DNA from: Pantoea sp. Ep11b | Lineage (GTDB): Bacteria; Pseudomonadota; Gammaproteobacteria; Enterobacterales; Enterobacteriaceae | Assembly: GCF_040783975.1 (NCBI RefSeq) | Contig: NZ_CP160631.1 | Location: 3,100,001-3,164,000, forward strand | Direction: 5' to 3' | DNA: 64,000 nucleotides | Shown: positions 30,062 through 38,386 of the stretch, piece by piece | Layout: each line of letters starts with the position of its first letter | Numbering within the stretch: position 1 is the first letter of the stretch | The notes under the pieces: generated by a model | Told to the model about the DNA's origin: nothing | The model's database searches: none | The model's input: the letters and a program-made list of their open reading frames with translations, nothing else | Translations under genes and position numbers: made by a program

Positions 30062-33000
30062 TATTCGATTCCATCCATGTCACTGTTTCCGGTGTTGACC
30101 ATCCGCGCCTGCGCGGTTGCCGCGCTGTCGACACTGAAAATTTGATCCGGCAGCGTGAAACCGCGCAGATCCAGCAGCGCCAGCGGGCCTTTTCCGAGTT
30201 GGGAGCGCAGCACCCACTGCAGGGTGCGACCATCCGGGGCGGTAAAGCTCATCATCCACTGGCTGCGATCAAGCTGTTGACGCTTGCTCAGTTCCAGCCA
30301 GCGAATAAAGCCCCAGGTCCCGCTGTAATCTCCGTAAAGACGCGCGCCAGCGTTGACCGCGGTCCAGGTCAGCATCGTCCCCGGCTTGTAAGTCTCTCCC
30401 GGCCAGCGAAAGCTTTGCCAGTCAGCCATTTGGTTGAAGTAGTGCAGCTTTTGCCCGTCTATGGTGAGCTGCGTCTCCACCACCTGCGGCACAGGACGCG
30501 CCTGCAGCTCAAAGCTGATGCCCTGACTGCCATCGGTGAACAGAATGTCTGACAACTGGCTTAGCTGATTAATCGCCCGCAGGAAAGCCGGATTAAAACT
30601 CAGCCCCTGACTGTTGACCTTATCCGGTACCCACTGGCTGCCCTCTTTGTGCAGTACCCCGCTGAGCTCTGTCGTCAGAAATCGTTCAATACGTCCGCTG
30701 TCCTTGCGCACAAATTCAGCCAGCATTGGCAGGGAGGCATCACTTTTGCTGGCCGCAAACGGGAAACGTCCATCAAAGGCGGTGTGCCAGTTCGCCACCA
30801 CGGACCGGCTCCATTTGTCATTCAGACTTGCCGCCGACGGCTGAAGCACAGTCTCCCAGGCCTGGGTCAGCGGCTGAACAAACATCGTGCTGCCAAAACC
30901 GCTCCACTCTTCCCCGAGGCTTGCAGAAATCAGACTGCCATACTGCTGGGTGTCGGTGAGGTCCACGCTTTTGCCCTGAAACACGGTCTGCGCCAGAGTC
31001 TGCATCATTGCCTGTGGGTCAGAAGCGCTGGCCACCTGTTGCAGTCGCAAACGCACGCGGGTGATACGGGTCAGATACGTCTGCAGGCTCAGGGAGTTGT
31101 CCGCCGACATGACGTTGCTGCCCGTGTTTTTACCCAGAAGCTGAAGCAACGGACCGAAAGTTTCATCCAGTGGTCCCTGGGGACCTGTCGCTGACTGGTC
31201 AATTGCGGGTTTGTCTTTTCCAGCCACCAGCTCTTTGGCCGATTTGATGATGGAGTCCGAAAGACCTTCGCTTTGCTGGCCTGTCTGTCCCTGCCAGGCG
31301 AGGGTATTCATCAGGGCAATCAGTGGCGACTGGCGCACATCGCTCATCAGCGTCAATTGGTCGGTAACGTCCGCAATATTGTTCGCCGGGTTAAGACGCA
31401 GGCTGTTAAGGAAGCTCAGCCAGCTGCCGGCAAAGTCGGTGAAGTAACGTTGCGTCAAACGTGCTTTCAAGGCTTCCGGTGACAGGTCTGAGGAGACCGC
31501 CTTCCGGCTATCACTCAGTACCCAGTCAATTTCATCGCGCCGCGACGTTGCCGCCCTCTCAATGGCCTGCTGAACGGCCCCTTCCCAGGCCTGGCGGGTA
31601 AACATGCCCGGCACCACTTCGTCGGTAGTAAACAGACGACGCGCATCGGTACCGCTGGTCATATCCTCCAGGGACACATCGGCGAAGTTACGACGCACTG
31701 ATTTGAGCATATTTTGATAGAGCGTACTTTCGGCGTTGCGTCGGCCAATCTGCTGCAACAGCACCTGTCGACTCTGGCTGACCAGCTGCGCATCCGGTGT
31801 GATTTTCCACTGTGGCTGCTCAGGCAGTTCGTTGATGTAGAAGGCCCATAAATCCGGCGACAGACTTTGCCACAGGCCGGTGGAAACACCCATTCGCGTC
31901 GGCTGCACAGTTTTCAGGGTCTGTGCATAAAACGCGCCGTCGGCTTTATCCGGACGGGCCATCATCAGCCAGGCTTTAAGCTGGTCATAACCCGGCTTTG
32001 CCATCAGTGCACGCTGATCACTGTTGGGGGCTGAGTTTGCTAAAGCGTTGAGTTTTTGCGTCAGGGCCGCATTCGCCGGGTCGCGTATCAGGCGGTTGTT
32101 TGCCACACCGTACCAAGGCAGCATCGAGTCGAGCAACTGCTGGTTATGGTCCAGACCGAAGCGCTGATACCATGGCGCACCTTCCTGAATACGGTGCTGC
32201 AGGCGACCGGCGTCATTACGAAGAGTATGCAAAGCCGTCAGCTGGTAATCCGAAACGGAAGGATGTTCAACCAGAGCACGCGCCTGCCCGGCAACAGAGA
32301 CAATCTGCAGGCGGTTGACCGTGAACGACAGCAGTGTACCAGCCCCCCAGACACCGATGATGGTCATCAGTGTCCAGGCCAGAGTCTGTTCCCAGACCAT
32401 ACCGACACGGCGGCCACGTATACGGGTGCAGTCATCTACAATTCCCTGCCAGGTTACGGGCAAGGTCAGAGCATGGCGTTGTGATTCGGAGATATAGTTC
32501 TCAGGGTCGGCTGTTCCTTCAGACGTCTGAGCAGGGTAACTGTCCGGCAGGCTGAATATCAGACCTCGAAGCGGAACACGCTGCTGGGAGTCAAACAGCC
32601 AGGGCACTAATTGTTGAGTCCAGCGAACGATACCGCCATCTTTGAGATGCTGCCCCAGACGCAGCAGGAAGTCGTGGCCGTTGTTCTCAGCGACCTGACT
32701 CATCCCCTGCGCCCGCAATGCAGGCAGCATCAGCTCTAGCTGGCGGGTAATGTCGTCAGGCTTAGCACGCAGCGGGAAACTGGCACCTACCGCCTGTTCA
32801 GTGCGTTTCTCCTGCGGCCATTTGCTGTCACACAGTTGCCACAGCCAGACTGGCGCGGAATAACCAAGCAGTTCGCTAATTTTTTCCAGCCCGCGTAAAT
32901 CGTTGTCGCTGATTTGTGGCGTCAGATTAAGCGACTGCGGCATGACACGAACAATACCGTCCAGTGGACGCCCGCGGCGTAGTTTACGCAGCGCGGTGTA

Positions 33001-33528
33001 TTTTTCTTTATCAGGTTCAGCAGTCAGACTGCCGCCGTAAATCAGAGCGGTACGATTGCCTTCAAACCACTGGTTTTTCTGCAGGCCAGGCACCAGCTGT
33101 TCGATTGCCATATCATCGCCGGTGACCAGCAGCAGACGGACTTTGCGACGCCAGAGGAGGCCAGTTCGGGAGCGAAGATGATCCCGAATCTTGTTACACA
33201 TGGCCACCGCGGGGTGAACAGACGCTTTATCATTTTCCCGTTTTTTTCTCTCATCATCACCGTTGGTGTTGTCGATAAGCGCATTAAACTCCTGCTTACC
33301 GGCGCTACGTACGGCCGCCAGGAGCACTACGGATACGATAAGGGCGCTACCTGAAATACATCCGCTGGCGATCAGCCAGTAAATTTGCTGCTGACTTCCC
33401 TCCTCAATCCCTGCCATGCCCGGATGCTTCCAGACCATGAACGTTATAACGGCTAACAGCAAAAAGAAAATCAATGCGACAGCAAGATAGCGGCCTTCCG
33501 TAGTCTTCGGTGCTAAGGGTAGCTTCAC
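30061..33528 (-). CDS. tssM: Type VI secretion membrane protein TssM (IcmF family), no Walker A
   Basis: Central inner-membrane/periplasmic protein of the TssJLM complex. The GTG at 33528 overlaps the upstream stop (GTGA) and follows GGAG, giving 1155 residues starting (M)KLPLAPKTTEGRYLAV; an in-frame ATG at 33576 lies inside the previous gene. Two N-terminal helices, a cytosolic NTPase-like domain, a third helix (AWTLMTIIGVWGAGTLLSF) and a large periplasmic part with a C-terminal beta domain are seen. Where the Walker A loop would be expected the sequence reads LLLVTGDDMAIEQL, without GxxGxGK(S/T). Confidence 0.92.
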   Translation of the reverse strand: MKLPLAPKTTEGRYLAVALIFFLLLAVITFMVWKHPGMAGIEEGSQQQIYWLIASGCISGSALIVSVVLLAAVRSAGKQEFNALIDNTNGDDERKKRENDKASVHPAVAMCNKIRDHLRSRTGLLWRRKVRLLLVTGDDMAIEQLVPGLQKNQWFEGNRTALIYGGSLTAEPDKEKYTALRKLRRGRPLDGIVRVMPQSLNLTPQISDNDLRGLEKISELLGYSAPVWLWQLCDSKWPQEKRTEQAVGASFPLRAKPDDITRQLELMLPALRAQGMSQVAENNGHDFLLRLGQHLKDGGIVRWTQQLVPWLFDSQQRVPLRGLIFSLPDSYPAQTSEGTADPENYISESQRHALTLPVTWQGIVDDCTRIRGRRVGMVWEQTLAWTLMTIIGVWGAGTLLSFTVNRLQIVSVAGQARALVEHPSVSDYQLTALHTLRNDAGRLQHRIQEGAPWYQRFGLDHNQQLLDSMLPWYGVANNRLIRDPANAALTQKLNALANSAPNSDQRALMAKPGYDQLKAWLMMARPDKADGAFYAQTLKTVQPTRMGVSTGLWQSLSPDLWAFYINELPEQPQWKITPDAQLVSQSRQVLLQQIGRRNAESTLYQNMLKSVRRNFADVSLEDMTSGTDARRLFTTDEVVPGMFTRQAWEGAVQQAIERAATSRRDEIDWVLSDSRKAVSSDLSPEALKARLTQRYFTDFAGSWLSFLNSLRLNPANNIADVTDQLTLMSDVRQSPLIALMNTLAWQGQTGQQSEGLSDSIIKSAKELVAGKDKPAIDQSATGPQGPLDETFGPLLQLLGKNTGSNVMSADNSLSLQTYLTRITRVRLRLQQVASASDPQAMMQTLAQTVFQGKSVDLTDTQQYGSLISASLGEEWSGFGSTMFVQPLTQAWETVLQPSAASLNDKWSRSVVANWHTAFDGRFPFAASKSDASLPMLAEFVRKDSGRIERFLTTELSGVLHKEGSQWVPDKVNSQGLSFNPAFLRAINQLSQLSDILFTDGSQGISFELQARPVPQVVETQLTIDGQKLHYFNQMADWQSFRWPGETYKPGTMLTWTAVNAGARLYGDYSGTWGFIRWLELSKRQQLDRSQWMMSFTAPDGRTLQWVLRSQLGKGPLALLDLRGFTLPDQIFSVDSAATAQARMVNTGNSDMDGIE

Positions 33529-34733
33529 GGATCCATCTCCTGTCGGGAAGCAATCGGGGTAATGAGCGTGCTCCACAGCACATTCGGTGTGGTATTACCG
33601 CAGATAATCATCTGGGGTAACTGCGTTTGTCGGGCAATTTCGGTGGCGGCAGCGATAGCCAGCCAGGGAGCCGCGGCGCCGGCATGACCCATGGATGTAT
33701 CGAGTGAAATAACGGCTTCACCCTCTACAGACTGAGCAGGGTGTGCATTCTGGCACGCGATAACTTCTGCGCGCTGCTGAGCCGTCAGCCCGGCAAGCCA
33801 TAAATTTTTCACGATATTTTCTTTTAGCGGGACGTTCCAGGCAGCCATGTTCATCCCCTCCCTGAGTTCACCGACTGGCGCAGCATCTGGCCGGTGTAGC
33901 AGCGCGAGAGGCTCAAGTGCCTCCTGAGTCAGGCGGTTGCCAAGAAGCAGGACGACACCGGCCTCAGCTGTATTGTCAGATTCGGCAGGCTTAAACTGGA
34001 GGCCCACAATCAATAGCATCGCTTTATCTTCAATACGTTGATTCAACCAGCGTTCAATTACACTGAGTCCACTCCCTTCACCATATTCAACATGAAGAGT
34101 AATTTTGTTCTTTTGCCAGGCCTCATCCCAGTACTGGCGAATACTCTCCAGAGGCAGCGATGTTGTTACATCAAAAAATACTACCAGCGGCACGTTGTCA
34201 GGGATTTTTGCAAAAGGAATGTCAGCAATTAACTGCGAAAAAATATTTGTTATCACAAATTTTAGCGAGTCCTGCGGGCTGGAATAAATTTGGCTCATTC
34301 TGGAGCTTTCATTACCATCCCGGTCGACCTGTGAAACAATAATGCTATCGTTGTTTTGCATAGCAATGGCCGTATTCTTCTGAGAAACTGATGAATGGCC
34401 GGTAATAAATGTTGTATTCAGCACCTGTAGTGCACGCCGCGCCTTGCGAGTCTCCTGAAGAATCCATTGCTCTCGTTCTTTATTAAAAGCATTTGCTTTG
34501 CTATCCTGCAATGCCCACAGAAGCAGATAATAAGCAAACGGAACGCTCCATAAAACAACTGGCACACCTAAAGCAATTATCCAAAAATGCAGACTTTCAA
34601 CATACCGCCCAAATATACGCATTAATATAACACTGACCAAAAGCATGACAATCAGAACAATAACCCAACGAGAAAACTTCAGGGGTTTAGGTCTGGGGTA
34701 GCACTCTGGCATATGCTTAAGTGTATATGACAT
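33525..34733 (-). CDS. T6SS-linked membrane protein of unknown function
   Basis: A 402-residue protein with two adjacent N-terminal membrane helices (about residues 22-42 and 49-74) followed by a soluble, mixed alpha/beta region without recognised motifs. Its stop overlaps the tssM GTG, so it is translated with tssM and probably belongs to, or assists, the envelope complex. GC content drops toward its 5' end, where it meets the low-GC effector region. The family name is not recognised; a role in T6SS assembly is inferred from position alone. Confidence 0.7.
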   Translation of the reverse strand: MSYTLKHMPECYPRPKPLKFSRWVIVLIVMLLVSVILMRIFGRYVESLHFWIIALGVPVVLWSVPFAYYLLLWALQDSKANAFNKEREQWILQETRKARRALQVLNTTFITGHSSVSQKNTAIAMQNNDSIIVSQVDRDGNESSRMSQIYSSPQDSLKFVITNIFSQLIADIPFAKIPDNVPLVVFFDVTTSLPLESIRQYWDEAWQKNKITLHVEYGEGSGLSVIERWLNQRIEDKAMLLIVGLQFKPAESDNTAEAGVVLLLGNRLTQEALEPLALLHRPDAAPVGELREGMNMAAWNVPLKENIVKNLWLAGLTAQQRAEVIACQNAHPAQSVEGEAVISLDTSMGHAGAAAPWLAIAAATEIARQTQLPQMIICGNTTPNVLWSTLITPIASRQEMDP

Positions 34734-35012
34734 TCATTCTCTCATATTACAAAATAGATATATTGATTTATAATTAAAATAAGGGTAGCTCAAAACTTAT
34801 TATAACTATCACGCTGCAGAAGGCCGCAACCAATAAAAAATCATCATTTTAAGGAATGTTATTTTGTTAATGTCAAATTTATTAAAATTAAGCTACTCAC
34901 CTGAATAATTCACATGTTATTTTCATAGGATACATACACCTGCAATTTCTCGACAATAACTTCATATGTTCAGCACCTGCCCCCATGTTCTCTATACATT
35001 CTATCTCTTAAA
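34734..35012. other. AT-rich gap upstream of the tssM block
   Basis: No credible reading frame is seen on either strand in these 279 very AT-rich bases. They separate the effector relic from the conserved membrane protein/tssM block and may carry the promoter of that block, but no clear -35/-10 pair stands out. Confidence 0.4.
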
Positions 35013-35473
35013 TCATCGAGTAAAATAATTATCAATCGAAAACAGGCTTTTGCACAACTCTAAATGTAATGACTGAATATCACCTGGAGTCACTTTCTCA
35101 AACATTACTTCAACTTTAAATGGCCCCAACTTTAAAATTGCACTGCTCTTTTTTATAATTATTATTGCATCAAGCTAATGCGCTATCTTGTCATCATAAA
35201 ATGATGAAAGTTTGCACCTCAAAGTCTCTGGGATTGAACTTTTACCATTCATTGCATTATCACTCAATTGAGAAGTAATATCTGCAGTAAAAGTTTTAAC
35301 ATAAGAGATGTAGATCTCTGATCCAGAACAGTTCTGCCAACACGATTTTTTGTATATTTTATTTCCACTCAAATAGTTTTGGTATAGTTCCCTGCCCTCC
35401 TCTCCTCATTGCCGCCCACAAATAAAAAAAATTCTTTCCCCATGAATAGTAATTTAAAAAATAGCGTACGCAT
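35013..35473 (-). pseudogene. Amber-interrupted immunity-like relic
   Basis: From an ATG at 35473 a frame reads MRTLFFKLLFMGKEFFYLW, shifts in the G/A-rich stretch near 35395-35405, and continues as GRELYQNYLSGNKIYKKSC and YISYVKTFTADITSQLSDN to an in-frame TAG at 35175-35177. Translation beyond the TAG stays coding-like in the same frame (LKLGPFKVEVMFEKVTPGD) to a TGA at 35013. No family is recognised. Lying 43 bases after an intact immunity candidate, it is most simply a decayed second immunity gene. Confidence 0.5.
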
Positions 35474-35516
35474 GACTAATGAAAAGCATCTAAAAAAACC
35501 TACTACCTTGATGTTA

Positions 35517-36038
35517 TTAAGGGCTGGAAGGGAGTATCTTTGATCTTATCGACTGGCAAATGGACTCTCCTAAAAGCTTGTAGCTAATAATCCCATAAAC
35601 ATTCAACTCATTCGTAAAGATATGCTCAGGGGCTTTTGAGTCGAAGGTATAAATAAACAATCTATTATTTTTTACTGCATAAAAAAGAACTCCATCGAAT
35701 CCAGAAACTTGATCGTCAGAATAAGATGATAATATTTTAGCAATCTGATTTCTGGTTGATACATCTGTTATAGATTTCATTAGTATATTGTCGTTAATAC
35801 CTTCTGGAAGCGTATTCAAATATGCATTATCAATATAAGGCGTATAATCATTTTTATCGCAAGAAGGAGTGTGGGGATTATCCACACCATAATAATTTCT
35901 GAAAAACCCATCAAGTACATATTTATAATCTCTTGCAGAAGGCAATGCCTTGACAAGTAAGGATATTCCTCCAGCGTCTCCTGCCATCACTCTCAATGAC
36001 AACAAAAGTAACAAAACTATAGTTATAAAGTTTTTCAT
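35517..36038 (-). CDS. Putative periplasmic immunity protein for the LysM effector
   Basis: A 173-residue protein with a clear signal peptide (MKNFITIVLLLLLSLRVMA) and two cysteines in the mature part, so it is probably exported to the periplasm. Its ATG overlaps the stop of the peptidoglycan-hydrolase effector by four bases. A periplasmic partner translated directly after a cell-wall-cleaving effector is the standard T6SS immunity arrangement; the assignment is inferred from this and not from a known family. Base composition is strongly AT-rich, unlike the core tss genes. Confidence 0.65.
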   Translation of the reverse strand: MKNFITIVLLLLLSLRVMAGDAGGISLLVKALPSARDYKYVLDGFFRNYYGVDNPHTPSCDKNDYTPYIDNAYLNTLPEGINDNILMKSITDVSTRNQIAKILSSYSDDQVSGFDGVLFYAVKNNRLFIYTFDSKAPEHIFTNELNVYGIISYKLLGESICQSIRSKILPSSP

Positions 36039-37957
36039 CGACCGCCCCCTTCATCTTTCACAGATTTACTTTTGCTATCAAACTTGAATAAATTGTTATT
36101 CACATAGTCAACATCAACTATAGGTAACTCCGCTGAAATTTTTGAATAACATTCTTTGTAAGCGACTGGTATATAGTATTTATAAAATATTTGATACACA
36201 GGAGTATTCGTTTTTTTTCTAACAGTCATTCTGAATCTGGATGTTGGTTTTGTGGTACTATACATCGATAACTTGATAGTACCTCCACCATATGTTTTAC
36301 CTCCTTGATTACCACCTAATCCAGCAATATCACCGTTACTCGTTTTTCCATACACAAATGTTACATGCCCGCTGCCTGTAAATTCATTACCAGATTCGAC
36401 ATAAGTACGAAATACCATCAATGCACCATATACAGGATTTTTTATCTCGATAAACTTAGTTTTATCATAAACAGGGAATTGAGAAGACTTTGTATAACTC
36501 TTAGAGTAGTCATATCCTGATTCTTTCAAGCAATAATTAGCAAACGAAGCACACCATGCCGTACTACCTAAAGACGCTTCAGAACCTGTAAGCTTATGAT
36601 AATTGTCAGTTATTTTTTTCTCTCCTGTTCCGTGCCATTTTGTAGCCTCTCGGATTGCAATCGCCATCCATGGCGCCTCTCTCTGCTCATGGGGAAGCAA
36701 GGCCAACGGTTTATTCGATTTTTTAGATCCCACTGATTCCAGCTTTTTTTTATTCAAATTGACCGTTCGGGCATTGGATGAAGTTCTGCTAACTGGGGCC
36801 TGAGGTTTGGGTGCCTGTTTGTCAGAGGCTGAGACAGAGTTCTTCCCTTTTGAATCGTTTGCATTACTTGAAATCAATATCGACTGACCGGGATAGATTT
36901 TGTTTAGATCTGCAATATTATTATGACTCGCAAGTTTATCGACAGTTGTGCCGCTCTGCGCTGCAATTTTCGCCAGAGTATCACCCGGCGCGACTATATA
37001 TGTTGAAGGACCGCTAGTATTGACACCATAAATTGTCAATTTCTGACCGGGGAAAATCCTACTCACATCTTTTATATTATTGTTTTTTGCAATTTCATCA
37101 GTACTTGTCTTATAACGCTTGGCAATTTTTGATAGAGAGTCTCCTGACATGACTATATACTCTATCGGTTTCTGAGCACTCTTCTCACGTGGCACTTTGG
37201 GAGTTTCGGGAAGTGTTTTTGCAGAGAATTGAGAAAAGTTTCGCGTGAGCAGTATATTCTTTGTTTCATCTCCAGCAACTGCTGAATAAACAATATCTTT
37301 TTTCCCAACAGAATTAGTATATTTGACGACGATAGCCATTCCGGGTTTCATGTGAATAATCGTTTTGAGCTTGCCGAAAGCGTCTGTTTTCCACTCATAG
37401 CTGGTACTTCCCAGGGTCACCTCAAATGGCACATCAGCAACCGGGCGGGATCCGTCTGAAACCGTCAAGTTTGTCACATACACCCATTTTTCAGTACCGG
37501 CCTTCAGGCCACCTTCTTTTTTACTGATTGCATCTACGACTTTTCCGAATTCATTATCATCCAGTTCAGATATTTTTTTATCTTTTGCAACGCCACTTTC
37601 TGAACTTATAAAGTTGGAATAAGCTACGGGATCGTTGCCTGCAGTTTCAGGCGCATACTGCGACATCATCTCAGAGATGGTGTTATTTCGATATTTTCGC
37701 TTCAATAATGCACATTTTTCACGTTCCCCAGCTTCAATGCTGGAAAAAATCGCAAATGTATTTTTTTTTGGATTATATACGGTTCCGGCCCCTATCCGGC
37801 CTTTTTGCTTACTTGCATCAGGCAATGCCATAATATTGCCGGGATTGTTAAATCTCCAGTTCAATGTTCCTGCAGTTTTTAGCAAACGAGTCCCATCACC
37901 AGCTTCGTACTCAACCGTCTTGGTTTCAGAATGATATGTCGCTTTTACAAATCTCAT
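36035..37957 (-). CDS. Putative T6SS peptidoglycan-hydrolase effector (NNPGN domain, two LysM, TIGR02594 peptidase)
   Basis: A 640-residue multidomain protein without a signal peptide. Residues about 30-155 carry a RFNNPGN motif (35-41) seen in phage-type lysozyme-like or structural domains. An Ig-like region follows (about 158-240), then two LysM repeats (about 266-311 and 318-363), which bind peptidoglycan. A C-terminal TIGR02594/CHAP-like cysteine peptidase (about 425-610) has Cys469 in STAWCASFANYCL, His531 in GSGHVTFVYG and the LGGNQGG signature. It is likely carried by VgrG2 to the periplasm of rivals and paired with the next gene as immunity. Confidence 0.75.
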   Translation of the reverse strand: MRFVKATYHSETKTVEYEAGDGTRLLKTAGTLNWRFNNPGNIMALPDASKQKGRIGAGTVYNPKKNTFAIFSSIEAGEREKCALLKRKYRNNTISEMMSQYAPETAGNDPVAYSNFISSESGVAKDKKISELDDNEFGKVVDAISKKEGGLKAGTEKWVYVTNLTVSDGSRPVADVPFEVTLGSTSYEWKTDAFGKLKTIIHMKPGMAIVVKYTNSVGKKDIVYSAVAGDETKNILLTRNFSQFSAKTLPETPKVPREKSAQKPIEYIVMSGDSLSKIAKRYKTSTDEIAKNNNIKDVSRIFPGQKLTIYGVNTSGPSTYIVAPGDTLAKIAAQSGTTVDKLASHNNIADLNKIYPGQSILISSNANDSKGKNSVSASDKQAPKPQAPVSRTSSNARTVNLNKKKLESVGSKKSNKPLALLPHEQREAPWMAIAIREATKWHGTGEKKITDNYHKLTGSEASLGSTAWCASFANYCLKESGYDYSKSYTKSSQFPVYDKTKFIEIKNPVYGALMVFRTYVESGNEFTGSGHVTFVYGKTSNGDIAGLGGNQGGKTYGGGTIKLSMYSTTKPTSRFRMTVRKKTNTPVYQIFYKYYIPVAYKECYSKISAELPIVDVDYVNNNLFKFDSKSKSVKDEGGGR

Positions 37958-37970
37958 AAATCATCCTTTT

Positions 37971-38384
37971 TTATTTTTTCGTTGATTCAAAACTTGTGTC
38001 GTTTAGTAAAACTGAAGTCATATGATAGCCTGTGACAGCAAGCATAACTTTTCCATTTACAGTGACATGGTGATTGAGTAAATTGCGTTTATTTTTATAA
38101 TTATCACCGCTCACAATGAGCTGGACCTTGCTGCCCCAACCTTTTTGCTCAGTATTAGCATCAACCACGCACTTTAGCGGACTATTTAAATGCAGGATCC
38201 AGTAGAGTAGTTTTTCGTCATGCTCCCTATCTTCCCCCCAGTTCGGGGGGCCGTAAAATAACTCTTCTTTGATTACTCCTGTGAGTACAATCTTATCCCC
38301 CTCTTTCAGACATGCCGAATATACAACGCAGTTATATAATATGATGGCTACGCTCAATGTAAGTTTCATAAGCATGTTTAACAT
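37971..38384 (-). CDS. DUF4431-type exported protein between vgrG2 and its effector
   Basis: A 137-residue product with an N-terminal signal sequence (MKLTLSVAIILYNCVVYSA after a short lead) and a mature part resembling DUF4431, with the characteristic FYGPPNWGED segment and the GYHMTSVLL ending. It starts two bases after the vgrG2 stop and ends 13 bases before the effector. It could be an additional periplasmic immunity protein or an accessory; no catalytic residues are apparent. Either ATG (38384 or 15 bases later) is possible. Confidence 0.6.
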   Translation of the reverse strand: MLNMLMKLTLSVAIILYNCVVYSACLKEGDKIVLTGVIKEELFYGPPNWGEDREHDEKLLYWILHLNSPLKCVVDANTEQKGWGSKVQLIVSGDNYKNKRNLLNHHVTVNGKVMLAVTGYHMTSVLLNDTSFESTKK

Positions 38385-38386
38385 TA

